A DNA stretch of 64,000 bases from a virus: the IMG/VR virus record IMGVR_UViG_3300028854_000012, positions 26,059-90,058 of that record; one strand, 5' to 3'. Numbering within the stretch: position 1 is the first letter of the stretch; every line of letters begins with the position of its first letter. Shown in pieces: positions 17,757 through 25,931 of this stretch. Made by a program: the position numbers and the translations under genes. Below the pieces are notes generated by a model. It did no database searches. It was not told the origin of the DNA and saw only the letters and a list, made by a program, of their open reading frames with translations.

Positions 17757-17917
17757 GGCAATCTTGGGTGCAGTTGTTTAGACCGATTGCCAAGATTAAC
17801 TGCATTACAACCAAACACTATTGGCACGTGGATAATAGTTGATACGTTTTTTGCTACGCAAACTATTGTTGGTCTGATAAGGCAAGATATGGACTCTTTG
17901 GTGTAGAAACACACCAA
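17757..17917 (+). ncRNA. Possible structured RNA with a pseudoknot
   Basis: Interleaved complementary segments: AATCTTGG (17760-17767) with CCAAGATT (17790-17797), and TGCAGTT (17769-17775) with AACTGCA (17798-17804). The order A-B-A'-B' is that of an H-type pseudoknot. AATAGTT with AACTATT (17832-17838, 17861-17867) forms a hairpin downstream. No ORF is credible here; the segment would be transcribed from the promoter at 17250. Confidence 0.35.
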
Positions 17918-17922
17918 TTGAA

Positions 17923-18178
17923 ATTTTATCAATCTTAGAAAAGAAAATACAAATGAATTTTATGTAAATTAATCCTTGACAAACAACAAATTATATAGTA
18001 TCATAATAATGTGATGATAATCAAATCACATATGTAACAAGAAAATATAGGGATGGAATGTCCCGAATTTACGCTTGTGGAGATACCACTACTGGGCAAC
18101 GTTGATAAAAAATCAATCTTGTAGGCATGTGTCGATGAAACAAGAAGCCATAATTGCTTTAGCAATTGGGTGATTCAC
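17923..18178 (+). mobile_element. tnpB-less IS605-type remnant with omega-RNA-like right end
   Basis: The left part (AGAAAAGAAAATAC then ATGAATTTT, from 17938) matches the segment upstream of tnpB at 34587. The right part (18049-18178) matches the tnpB 3' end and right end (35782-35906), including TACGCTTGTGGAGATACC, CGATGAAACAAGAAGCCA and GGGTGATTCAC. TTGAA precedes the left end here, TTGAT at the tnpB copy. The tnpB gene is absent. A promoter lies between the ends, so the RNA may still be made. Confidence 0.6.
17976..18004 (+). promoter_or_regulatory. Sigma70-like promoter inside the IS remnant
   Basis: TTGACA (17976-17981), 17-bp spacer, TATCAT (17999-18004). It reads into the omega-RNA-like segment and the structured RNA at 18219, with a terminator at 18384. 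Confidence 0.6.
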
Positions 18179-18218
18179 AAAGGAATAAAGAATGTTGGTA
18201 GTTTGTAATGTTAAAAGT

Positions 18219-18356
18219 TTGTGTGGGCAGCGTGGATGAACACGTTTTGGGTCTTAAAGGTTTAACTCTTTTGAGGTAAGACTCGCCATAAATACGGAAG
18301 GAACGCCGTTGAGGAGTAACGATAAAATTGTTGGTATCCAATCCAACTCCACACAA
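18219..18356 (+). ncRNA. Structured RNA 1 (stem-closed, multi-hairpin)
   Basis: Closed by TTGTGTGG (18219-18226) with CCACACAA (18349-18356). Inside is a hairpin GTGGATGAACAC (18232-18243), then GTCTTA with TAAGAC and GTTGG with CCAAC. The 12-base GTGGATGAACAC also occurs at the same place in the minus-strand element at 58061-58183, which has the same overall shape. No protein-coding frame is plausible. Confidence 0.5.
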
Positions 18357-18383
18357 TTTATATAGATACCATATATTAGAAAA

Positions 18384-18422
18384 GGCCACTCTTACTACTG
18401 GTTTAACCAGAGCGGAGTGGCC
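18384..18422 (+). terminator. Terminator hairpin
   Basis: GGCCACTC (18384-18391) pairs with GAGTGGCC (18415-18422), with an inner CTGGT/ACCAG hairpin, followed by ATATTATTTTA. It ends the unit starting at 17976. Confidence 0.6.
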
Positions 18423-18436
18423 ATATTATTTTATGC

Positions 18437-18465
18437 TTGACATTTGAAAATGATTACTATATCAT
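18437..18465 (+). promoter_or_regulatory. Sigma70-like promoter
   Basis: TTGACA (18437-18442), 17-bp spacer, TATCAT (18460-18465). It drives the gene at 18489 and probably the tRNA-Trp and downstream RNAs. Confidence 0.65.
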
Positions 18466-18488
18466 CGTAAATGAGGAGAAATATAACA

Positions 18489-18746
18489 ATGGCAATAACT
18501 ACATTAGGACCAAATGAAATTAATAAATTACAAGATATTATTTTTGATGGTGTGCGCAATCTTGAAGAGTGCGAGGCACTACAAACCGGTATGGCAGATA
18601 CAATTAAAAGTGTGGCAGAGGAATTGCAAATTCCAGCAAGTCTATTAAAAAAGGCAATAAAAACGGCATTCAAAGGTAATTATGCTGAATTAGAAGCTGA
18701 GTTAAATGACCTTGATGCTTTGCTTCAAGCTGCGGGTAAAAAGTAA
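18489..18746 (+). CDS. Small DsbA-like protein (tentative)
   Basis: 85 residues from ATG 18489 (GGAG upstream); an ATG at 18471 would add MRRNIT and would lie almost at the transcription start. The order helix - LEECEALQTGMADTIKSVAEEL - helix-turn-helix-like IPASLLKKAIKTAFKGN resembles small dsDNA-binding DsbA proteins of T4-like cyanophages as I recall them. This assignment is tentative. It precedes tRNA-Trp and gene 43. Confidence 0.5.
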   Translation: MAITTLGPNEINKLQDIIFDGVRNLEECEALQTGMADTIKSVAEELQIPASLLKKAIKTAFKGNYAELEAELNDLDALLQAAGKK

Positions 18747-18759
18747 ATAAATTAAAAAT

Positions 18760-18834
18760 GCGGGGTTAGCTCAATGGTCGAGCGCCAGAAACCAATTCTG
18801 GAGGTTGCTATTTCGATATTAGCACCCCGCTCCA
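18760..18834 (+). tRNA. tRNA-Trp(CCA)
   Basis: Acceptor GCGGGGT/ACCCCGC, D-stem GCTC/GAGC, anticodon arm CCAGA-AACCAAT-TCTGG with anticodon CCA, TTCGATA T-loop, and encoded 3' CCA. It is the only tRNA on the plus strand. Confidence 0.9.
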
Positions 18835-18843
18835 ATAACAAGT

Positions 18844-18920
18844 TTATGTGAATGACTAAAGCAGGAAAAATATGCCTTCCGCCGTAAAATCGGGCTGGAA
18901 TTAACCAGAAGTTCACATAA
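18844..18920 (+). ncRNA. Structured RNA 2 (stem-closed)
   Basis: Closed by a perfect 9-bp stem, TTATGTGAA (18844-18852) with TTCACATAA (18912-18920). Inner hairpins: CTGG-AATTAA-CCAG and CCG-CGG. The flanks AGT before and TTTAAATTA after the stem resemble those of RNAs 1 and 3. It starts 9 bases after tRNA-Trp. Confidence 0.45.
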
Positions 18921-18936
18921 TTTAAATTATAATAGT

Positions 18937-19076
18937 TTGTGCAGAGTGTGTTTTGAACGGATAACAAGTTGGACTCCATGCGCGTATACATTGGTAAAGA
19001 CGCTGATAGGGCCAACCGGCTGTTGCGAACGGGGGATAACCAAGAAGACCCTAAAGTCTGTGACTGCTCTGCACAA
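18937..19076 (+). ncRNA. Structured RNA 3 (stem-closed)
   Basis: Closed by a perfect 10-bp stem, TTGTGCAGAG (18937-18946) with CTCTGCACAA (19067-19076). Inside, GTTGG pairs with CCAAC around GCGT/ACGC, and GGATAAC occurs twice. It lies immediately upstream of the polymerase gene, so it might act as a leader for gene 43 as well as a free RNA. Confidence 0.45.
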
Positions 19077-19105
19077 TTTATATATTAAAGTAAAACAGGA
19101 ATATA

Positions 19106-21760
19106 ATGAGTTATATTAGTGCAAAAATAAATAAAAAATCAGAACGTATAGAAGTTGTAGAAAGAATAAATGACAAACGCATTTATAACAGCTATCCAAT
19201 TGACTATTCATTTTATGTAGATGATCCAAATGGTCAATATAAAACAATATATAATACTCCTGTAACAAAAATTACACCAAGATCATCATCGGAATTTCAT
19301 AAAGAGTTAGCAAGACTTGGTAATAAAAAAGTTTGGGAAAGTGATTTAAATCTGGTTTATAAATGTCTTTCTCAAAATTATCGTCACAAAAATGCTCCAG
19401 AATTACATATTACCTTGTTTGATATAGAAGTGGATTTTGATTCTGTGCGCGGTTATGCTCCAATTGATGATCCGTTTGCTGCTATTACCGCAGTAACAAT
19501 GCAACACCAATGGAATAAAGAATTAATTACTTTAGCTCTTAAACCCAAAACATATACTATAGAAAAAGCAAATGAAATTGCTGCAAAATTTGAAAATACG
19601 ATAATTTTTGAAAATGAAGTTGATATGCTTTCTGCCATTCTTGATTTATTAGAAGATACTGATATTATTAGTGGATGGAATAGTTCTGGTTTTGATATTC
19701 CTTATCTTATCAATCGAATCACAAGAATTATGAGTAAAGATGATACAAGTAGACTATGCCTATGGAATGAAAAACCAAAAGAAAAAACAGTAGAAAAATA
19801 TGGAAAAGAAATTTCCACTTATGAACTAGTAGGTAGAGTTCATTTGGATTTAATGGAAGTTTATATTAAGTTCACTTATGAAGAACGCCACAGCTATAGT
19901 TTAAATGCTATTGCAGAACATGAGTTGGGTCAAAGTAAAACACCATATACCGGTAGTCTTGATAAATTATATAATGAAGATTTTGAAAAGTTTATTGAAT
20001 ATAACAGGCAAGATGTTATACTTTTATCTCTTCTTGAAGATAAATTGAAGTTTATTGATTTATTAAATGGAATGGCCCATGATACAACAACTCTTCTTTC
20101 AACATGCATGGGAACAGTTGCAGTTATTGACCAAGCTATAGTCAATAGAATTCATGATAGGGGTCAGATTGCTCCAAATAGAAAAAATAATTCATATGAA
20201 GGTAATGAGTCTGTCGCAGGAGCATATGTTGCAACGCCAAAAAGCGGAGCACATGAATGGGTTGGAGTAATTGATATTAATTCACTATACCCAAGCACTA
20301 TTAGAGCATTGAATATGGGATTGGAAACAATTGTTGGGCAAATTAGACCTACCCTAACAGATGATTATATTTCAGAACAATTCAAAAAGCAAAATATGAC
20401 ATTTGCTCATGCTTGGGAAAATCAATTTGGGTCTCATGAGTATCAAGCGGTTATGGCTCGTAAACAAGGTATTGATTTAATTATTGATTGGGAAGAAACA
20501 GGAAAAAATGATACAGTTACAGCAGATCAATGTTATGATTTAATTTTTAATAGTGGGCAACCTTGGATGCTTAGTGGTAACGGAACAATTTTTACATATG
20601 CACATAACGCTATTATTCCGGGATTATTACTGGATTGGTATACAGATCGTAAAGAATTTCAAAAGAAACAACGAGAAGCCACAGATTTAAAAATTGAGTC
20701 TTTTTTTAATCGCCGTCAGCATATAGAAAAAATAAAACTTAATAGTTTATATGGTGCATTATTAAGTCCAGCTTCTCGTTTCTTTGATAAAAGATTAGGA
20801 CAAAGCGTAACTTTATCGGGTCGTATTATTTGCAAACATATTAATTCTTTTGCGAATGAATGTATTACTGGAGAATATAATATCGAAGGCGCAGCAATTT
20901 GTGCTGCTGATACTGATAGCACCCAATTTAGTGCATGGACAACAATTAAACCAATGGTTGATCGTAAAGAATTGGAATGGAATAAAGAGGCAGCGGTTCA
21001 ATTATATACTGCTATTGGAGAAAAAGTTAACGAGTCTTTTCCAACTCTTATGGAAAAAATGTTTAATTGTCCACAAGAATTTGGATCGCTTATTAAGGCA
21101 AGTTGTGAAAGTGTTGGTTATCGCGGATTATATATTACTAAAAAAAGATATGCAATTTTAAATTATTGGAAAGATGGTAAGTATTTAAAAGAGTCAAAAT
21201 TAAAAGCAATGGGATTGGACCTTAGACGCAGTGATACACCAGTAGTATGTCAGAAATTTTTAAAAACTATTCTTATGGAATTTTTAACAACTGGCTCAGA
21301 GCAAAATATTATCAAAATGATAAATGATTTTAAAATTAAATTTAAAGCATTACCGCCATCCGACAGAGGAACACCAAAACGAGTAAATAATTTAACTAAT
21401 TATATGGACCTTATTCAAAAAGGAAAAGGTAATAGAGTTCCGGGGCATGTTCGTGCCGCTATAAATTGGAATATACTTCGTGAAATAAATAATGATAAGA
21501 TTCATACTAAAATTGTTGATGGAATGAAATGTGTCGTTTGTCCATTAAAGAATAATATTAATCAAATGACAAGTATTGCATATCCAACAGATGAAATAAG
21601 TTTACCTAATTGGTTCACTGTATTACCCTTTGATGAAGAATCAATGATTAAAAGCGTAGTAGAAAAAAAGATTGAGAATCTTTTTGGTAAATTACCAAAT
21701 TGGAAAACAATAGAAAATGCAACTAAGAAAATTAATACTTATGAAGATTTTTTTGAATAG
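19106..21760 (+). CDS. 43: Family B DNA polymerase, T4 gp43-like
   Basis: 884 residues, close to T4 gp43 (898). Exonuclease motifs: FDIEVDFD (Exo I), SGWNSSGFDIPYL (Exo II), YNRQDVILL (Exo III). Polymerase motifs: DINSLYPSTI (A), KLNSLYGALLS (B), ADTDSTQF (C), then KKRYAIL. All key acidic residues are present, so both activities should be intact. ACAGGAAT lies just upstream of the ATG. It replicates the phage genome with the clamp encoded at 22526. Confidence 0.95.
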   Translation: MSYISAKINKKSERIEVVERINDKRIYNSYPIDYSFYVDDPNGQYKTIYNTPVTKITPRSSSEFHKELARLGNKKVWESDLNLVYKCLSQNYRHKNAPELHITLFDIEVDFDSVRGYAPIDDPFAAITAVTMQHQWNKELITLALKPKTYTIEKANEIAAKFENTIIFENEVDMLSAILDLLEDTDIISGWNSSGFDIPYLINRITRIMSKDDTSRLCLWNEKPKEKTVEKYGKEISTYELVGRVHLDLMEVYIKFTYEERHSYSLNAIAEHELGQSKTPYTGSLDKLYNEDFEKFIEYNRQDVILLSLLEDKLKFIDLLNGMAHDTTTLLSTCMGTVAVIDQAIVNRIHDRGQIAPNRKNNSYEGNESVAGAYVATPKSGAHEWVGVIDINSLYPSTIRALNMGLETIVGQIRPTLTDDYISEQFKKQNMTFAHAWENQFGSHEYQAVMARKQGIDLIIDWEETGKNDTVTADQCYDLIFNSGQPWMLSGNGTIFTYAHNAIIPGLLLDWYTDRKEFQKKQREATDLKIESFFNRRQHIEKIKLNSLYGALLSPASRFFDKRLGQSVTLSGRIICKHINSFANECITGEYNIEGAAICAADTDSTQFSAWTTIKPMVDRKELEWNKEAAVQLYTAIGEKVNESFPTLMEKMFNCPQEFGSLIKASCESVGYRGLYITKKRYAILNYWKDGKYLKESKLKAMGLDLRRSDTPVVCQKFLKTILMEFLTTGSEQNIIKMINDFKIKFKALPPSDRGTPKRVNNLTNYMDLIQKGKGNRVPGHVRAAINWNILREINNDKIHTKIVDGMKCVVCPLKNNINQMTSIAYPTDEISLPNWFTVLPFDEESMIKSVVEKKIENLFGKLPNWKTIENATKKINTYEDFFE

Positions 21761-21768
21761 AGGAGATT

Positions 21769-22242
21769 ATGAAATTTTATACACTTATTTTTTTATTTTT
21801 TGTAACTTATGCTGCTTTAGCGCAAACACCGATTAAAAATATATATGCCGTTGGTAGTTCGTATAATTTTAACGCAACTCCAAATATTGCTGGAACCGCT
21901 TTATATGCCCATTATATTACAAGTCCGGGAACTTATGCTTTTACTGTTATCGATGTGCTTCCGACCAATATAAAACCACTTACTGTAACTAATAATATTG
22001 GAGCAGGTTTGGCTCAGAAGATGTTCACTATTGGAAAAGCAAGTTTAATTATGCCAACTACTGCGGGTATAAGTTGGAGTGGAACAAACACTGGCTGGCA
22101 ATGGACCGGTGGCACTGCGGTAATCATTTCTTTAAAATCTAATTTTTATCTTATACCAACAGTTCGTTTTCTAAAATCGTCGGTTTCTGGAGGATCAGGA
22201 TACCAACCAATTTTAGGTTTGTTAGTAGGATGGGGAAAATAA
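21769..22242 (+). CDS. Secreted/periplasmic small protein, unknown
   Basis: 157 residues. A clear signal peptide, MKFYTLIFLFFVTYAALAQT, with cleavage likely after ALA. The mature part is beta-rich with many G, T and S (GSSYNFNATPNIAG, WSGTNTGWQWTGG). GAGGAG precedes the ATG. It may be an envelope-located protein; I recognise no family. Confidence 0.6.
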   Translation: MKFYTLIFLFFVTYAALAQTPIKNIYAVGSSYNFNATPNIAGTALYAHYITSPGTYAFTVIDVLPTNIKPLTVTNNIGAGLAQKMFTIGKASLIMPTTAGISWSGTNTGWQWTGGTAVIISLKSNFYLIPTVRFLKSSVSGGSGYQPILGLLVGWGK

Positions 22243-22245
22243 TAC

Positions 22246-22274
22246 TTGACTTTTTATTTGTTTTAAACTAATAT
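22246..22274 (+). promoter_or_regulatory. Sigma70-like promoter predicting a leaderless mRNA
   Basis: TTGACT (22246-22251), 17-bp spacer, TAATAT (22269-22274), then six bases and the ATG at 22281. The start of transcription should fall at the A of the ATG. Confidence 0.55.
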
Positions 22275-22280
22275 ACTTAT

Positions 22281-22502
22281 ATGCAAGATTATTTAGGAAC
22301 AACTATTGAGATTGGTGATTATATTTTTGGTGGAGAGTCTTCTCAACTTTTTAAAGTAACGGACAAAGATAAACTGGATGATTGTGCCAACGTTACGAGA
22401 CTTGGAGAACGAACTACACGAAGAGTTTTCCTTCGCAATTTTGTTAGAATTTCTGAGGAACAACTTACCTTATATTTTTTGACAAAAGGTTATAAAACGT
22501 AA
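22281..22502 (+). CDS. Small protein, unknown, SEEQ-LYFL C-terminus
   Basis: 73 residues. MQDYLGTTIEIGDYIFGG suggests a small beta-barrel; VRISEEQLTLYFLTKGY at the end resembles the TEEQA-x-LY-I/M-LE ends of the minus-strand genes at 63652 and 63874, so the three may be distant paralogues. No Shine-Dalgarno; leaderless expression predicted. Confidence 0.55.
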   Translation: MQDYLGTTIEIGDYIFGGESSQLFKVTDKDKLDDCANVTRLGERTTRRVFLRNFVRISEEQLTLYFLTKGYKT

Positions 22503-22525
22503 ATTATATAAAAGGAAATTATAAA

Positions 22526-23257
22526 ATGATAGATGAATTGCGCGAAATACTCGCATATACACATGCTCTTGGATTTCTTGAACTAGTTAAGGTAACTGGA
22601 ACAATTAGTTCAACCGAATTAAATTCAATGGCCGTAGATAAAAAGGTTGTTTTAAATTCTAAGTTTGTTCAACCAGTAAATGATTTTCAAGGAACATTTG
22701 GTCTTCATGATCTTGGCAGATTGAATACAATTCTTAATATTCCAGAATATAAAGAAAAAGCTATCATTACTGTAAACAAACAAACAGTCAATGGTAATGA
22801 AGTTTTAACTGGAATAACATTTACAAATGCAAATAAAGATTTTAAAAATGAATATCGTTTCATGAGCAAGGATGTAGTTGAAATTCAATTGCCACCCAAG
22901 ACACGAAAGAATATTTCATGGGATATATCTATTCAACCAACAGTAAGTGCCATTCAACGTTTGAAGTTTCAATCTCAGGCCGCAGGTAATTCAATTGGAA
23001 ATTTTCATGCAGGAGTAGATAATCACAATCTTGTTTTTTCATTGGGAGACCATAGCACACATAGCGGAGAATTTGTATTTCAAAGTGGAGTTACTGGTTC
23101 GTTAAAAACAGTTAGGGAATGGCCATTATCTCATGTTCAGGGTATTCTTGGATTAACAGGTGATAAGGTATTAGAAATTTCAGATGCAGGAGTCATGCAA
23201 ATTACAGTTACTACAGGACAAGCAGTTCATCAATATACAATTTTGGCTTCTTGTTAA
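22526..23257 (+). CDS. 45: Sliding clamp, T4 gp45-like
   Basis: 243 residues (T4 gp45 is 228). Two clamp-like halves can be followed: FQGTFGLHDLGRLNTILNIPEY in the first and WPLSHVQGILGLTGDKVLEIS in the second, with a hydrophobic linker. It forms the trimeric ring that tethers gp43 and, in T4, activates late transcription. The late promoters found here fit that role. AAAGGAAAT precedes the start. Confidence 0.8.
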   Translation: MIDELREILAYTHALGFLELVKVTGTISSTELNSMAVDKKVVLNSKFVQPVNDFQGTFGLHDLGRLNTILNIPEYKEKAIITVNKQTVNGNEVLTGITFTNANKDFKNEYRFMSKDVVEIQLPPKTRKNISWDISIQPTVSAIQRLKFQSQAAGNSIGNFHAGVDNHNLVFSLGDHSTHSGEFVFQSGVTGSLKTVREWPLSHVQGILGLTGDKVLEISDAGVMQITVTTGQAVHQYTILASC

Positions 23258-23270
23258 TAAGGAATAATTT

Positions 23271-23570
23271 ATGAGACAAATTGATTTAGTTTTAGACCCA
23301 ACAAATTATATACCACAAGTGTGGGTTCTTATTGAACATGGGCAGGTTTTAAAATTTGAAATTTTAGAACCATTGGTAAGTAAAGATATAGACTCATATA
23401 GTGTAATTAATAAAACTTTGGTAGAGAATAATCTCGCACCATTAACGAAGGAAGATATAGATTATTATTTTGAACGATGTGGTCAATCATTATTGGAAGT
23501 TAAAGAAAATATTGAATTGATTTGTCGTTATGAAAAATCGAAAACTTGTCAGGGAGTAAATAAAATATGA
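23271..23570 (+). CDS. Unknown protein, paralogue of the next gene
   Basis: 99 residues. VINKTLVENNLAPLTKEDIDYYFERCG corresponds to VNHTLAKNNLYTMTEEEMEHYIYPAG in the gene at 23567, in the same position. Function is unknown. It lies between the clamp and exonuclease genes and overlaps the next start by four bases. Confidence 0.6.
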   Translation: MRQIDLVLDPTNYIPQVWVLIEHGQVLKFEILEPLVSKDIDSYSVINKTLVENNLAPLTKEDIDYYFERCGQSLLEVKENIELICRYEKSKTCQGVNKI

Positions 23571-23920
23571 GAAAATTTGCAACATTTTTTAATACAGAAA
23601 CATTTAATATAGAACTCTTAGTAAAAAACGAAGATGGTTCTGTTTCGTCGTTAGTAATTAATGATGAATCATCAGTGTCAAAATATAAGTATAATTTAGA
23701 AGAAAAAGAAAAAATTCACACGGTTAATCATACTTTAGCTAAGAATAATTTATATACAATGACCGAAGAAGAAATGGAACATTATATATATCCAGCAGGA
23801 AGATTGATTGGTAGCGGCGACGGTAATGAGTTATCAGAAATAGAAATACAGAAGTTAGCTGGTTTTACTGTTGAAAAGAAAATTGTTTATGATAAACCAA
23901 TAGAATCAAAGGAGAAATAA
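23567..23920 (+). CDS. Unknown protein, paralogue of the previous gene
   Basis: 117 residues. It shares the TLxxNNLxxxTxEE core with 23271 and adds an acidic/serine N-terminal region and a C-terminal helix (LSEIEIQKLAG). Overlaps both neighbours. No family recognised. Confidence 0.55.
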   Translation: MRKFATFFNTETFNIELLVKNEDGSVSSLVINDESSVSKYKYNLEEKEKIHTVNHTLAKNNLYTMTEEEMEHYIYPAGRLIGSGDGNELSEIEIQKLAGFTVEKKIVYDKPIESKEK

Positions 23921-24141
23921 TGAGCCTTCTTAGTATTATATTATTTTTATTTATGTGGTGGGCAATAGGTGTCTGTGGGTATATTTTTTGGTGGACGACA
24001 GAATATGATTTTACTACTAAGCGCCTTACACTTGCTATATATGCAGGTATTTGTGGACCAATGTCTTGGTATATTGGTTGGCGTATCCATGGTAAATCAA
24101 ATGATATTATAATTTTACAACGTAGGAAAGATAGACAATAA
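23920..24141 (+). CDS. Small membrane protein
   Basis: 73 residues. Two hydrophobic helices: LLSIILFLFMWWAIGVCGYIF and LTLAIYAGICGPMSWYIGW, with a basic tail (RRKDRQ). An inner-membrane location is likely. Role unknown. Confidence 0.55.
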   Translation: MSLLSIILFLFMWWAIGVCGYIFWWTTEYDFTTKRLTLAIYAGICGPMSWYIGWRIHGKSNDIIILQRRKDRQ

Positions 24142-24151
24142 AGGTATAATT

Positions 24152-24520
24152 ATGGCACAATTTGATCTTAAAGAAGATATTTTTAACAACGAAATAATTA
24201 GAAATAATGTTCGTAGTGAATGTTATGCTCAAAATTTATATGCCGCTCTTTGTAATATTGGATGGCGCAAGCAAGATATGCTTTCTATGTTAGAAGGATT
24301 TGAATGGGGAACAAGTTGGCGTGGAGCAGGACATTTAGTTGCTGATTTAAGAAATTCTGCATGGGATACAAAAGAAAATTATATGGATTGGTATTGTTCT
24401 GGTATTAGATCAGATGATCCAGATAAAAATATAACAGGTTTTGTTAGAGAAGGAGAAGTTACTCTTGAAATACAAAAAGATTTAGCTGATTTGGGGTGGG
24501 TAGTAAATAAAGTGTATTAG
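24152..24520 (+). CDS. Unknown protein
   Basis: 122 residues, starting MAQFDLKEDIFNNEII. Contains GFEWGTSWRGAGHLVADLR and NYMDWYCSGIRSDD, tryptophan- and glycine-rich segments that look like a compact enzyme or binding fold. No family recognised. AAAGGTATAATT precedes the start. Confidence 0.55.
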   Translation: MAQFDLKEDIFNNEIIRNNVRSECYAQNLYAALCNIGWRKQDMLSMLEGFEWGTSWRGAGHLVADLRNSAWDTKENYMDWYCSGIRSDDPDKNITGFVREGEVTLEIQKDLADLGWVVNKVY

Positions 24521-24528
24521 GAGATGTT

Positions 24529-24933
24529 ATGGGATTTTTTTCTGATTTTTTGAAAGCGTTAAAAACTGCTAAAGCTGAACGCGATTGGCAAAAAAAATTT
24601 AATAAGAAAGTTATTGTTCCTCCTGAAATTATTTCTGAAAAAGATACAATGACAGCTAAGGGAGAACCATGGGTTGGAATTTTAAGATTGGATGTTGATC
24701 CAGATGATTTATCATCGGGAATGATAGAATTGGATTGGAATGAAAAATTTATTATTAAATTGGCACGTGCTGGTTATAAAGGAAAAGATGATAAAGCTAT
24801 GGTAGATCAATGGTTTGCTAACATTTGCACAGGTATTATAACTGGTGAGTATGAAAATGAAATAGCTGATCCAGATAACCGCAAAAGAATTCAAAGAAAA
24901 CAGTTGGATGATGAAAGGACAGAAATTTCATAA
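24529..24933 (+). CDS. Unknown protein in replication operon
   Basis: 134 residues. A basic amphipathic N-terminus (FLKALKTAKAERDWQKKFNK) is followed by PWVGILRLDVDPDDLSSGMIELDWNEKFI. GAGAT precedes the ATG. Its stop overlaps the ATG of the exonuclease gene (TAATGG), suggesting a linked role in replication, but I recognise no domain. Confidence 0.5.
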   Translation: MGFFSDFLKALKTAKAERDWQKKFNKKVIVPPEIISEKDTMTAKGEPWVGILRLDVDPDDLSSGMIELDWNEKFIIKLARAGYKGKDDKAMVDQWFANICTGIITGEYENEIADPDNRKRIQRKQLDDERTEIS

Positions 24934-25931
24934 TGGCTAAATTTTTATTATTTGACGCTAGTAATATTTTCTACCGTTGCAAATATACAATTCGCGGTGA
25001 TCAATCTGAAAAACAAGGAATGTTATTACATACTTTATTTTCAAGTTTGAACAAGGTATGGAGAACATATAATGCAGATCATATTATTTTTGCATTTGAC
25101 GGAAAGAATAATTGGCGCAAAGATATATATGCACCATACAAAGCAAATAGAATAGAAAAGAGAGCAAAACGCACTCCAACAGAAATGGCAGAAGATGTTT
25201 TGTTTTTTGAAGCATTTGATATTTTTAAAGATTTTATAAAAACAAAAACAAATTGCACGGTTCTTGAAAATGATAGTCTTGAAGCCGATGATTTATTGGC
25301 GGGATTTTGTCAATCTCATCCAAATGATACACATATTATTATTAGTGGTGATGCTGATTTTGAACAGCTTTTAGCACCAAATGTAATTTTATATAATGGT
25401 GTTACTGATACAACAACTACATTAACTGGAATTGTTGATTATAAAGGAAAAGCCATAATAGAAAAGAAAACTGGGAATCCTAAACCTGCCCCCGATCCAC
25501 AGTGGAGTGTTTTTGAAAAATGTATGCGAGGTTGCACAACTGATAATATATTTTCAGCTTATCCCGGTATACGAGAAAAAGGATCAAAAAATAAAACTGG
25601 ATTACGAGAAGCATTTGAAGATAGATATAAGCATGGATTTGCATGGAGTTCAGTTATGCAATATCGATGGGCAGATCATTTAGGTAATGAACACAAAGTA
25701 TATGATGATTATATTCGTAATAAACAATTGGTGGATTTGACAGATCAGCCAGAAAATATAAAAATTAAAATTTATGAAACTATTTTAAATGCTTGTGTTT
25801 CGTTGAATCGCCCAATGATTGGTTTATTGTTTCTAAAATTATGTGGTAAATTTGAATTACAAAAAATAAGTGAACGAGCCAATGATTTTTCTGTATTATT
25901 AAGTGCAAAATATCCAGCAAATGACAAATAG
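24933..25931 (+). CDS. rnh: 5'-3' exonuclease / RNase H, T4 Rnh-like
   Basis: 332 residues (T4 RNase H is 305). FEN-family acidic motifs: FDASNIFYR near the start, FAFDGKNNWRK, NDSLEADDLLAGF and ISGDADFEQLL. It would remove RNA primers from lagging-strand fragments. Co-located with polymerase and clamp as in T4-like phages. Confidence 0.75.
   Translation: MAKFLLFDASNIFYRCKYTIRGDQSEKQGMLLHTLFSSLNKVWRTYNADHIIFAFDGKNNWRKDIYAPYKANRIEKRAKRTPTEMAEDVLFFEAFDIFKDFIKTKTNCTVLENDSLEADDLLAGFCQSHPNDTHIIISGDADFEQLLAPNVILYNGVTDTTTTLTGIVDYKGKAIIEKKTGNPKPAPDPQWSVFEKCMRGCTTDNIFSAYPGIREKGSKNKTGLREAFEDRYKHGFAWSSVMQYRWADHLGNEHKVYDDYIRNKQLVDLTDQPENIKIKIYETILNACVSLNRPMIGLLFLKLCGKFELQKISERANDFSVLLSAKYPANDK

Noticed and set aside
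18934-19082. Group I intron or known ribozyme before gene 43
   Set aside because: I could not find a P7/P3 core, a hammerhead CTGATGA...GAAA core or a clear twister pattern; gene 43 is uninterrupted.
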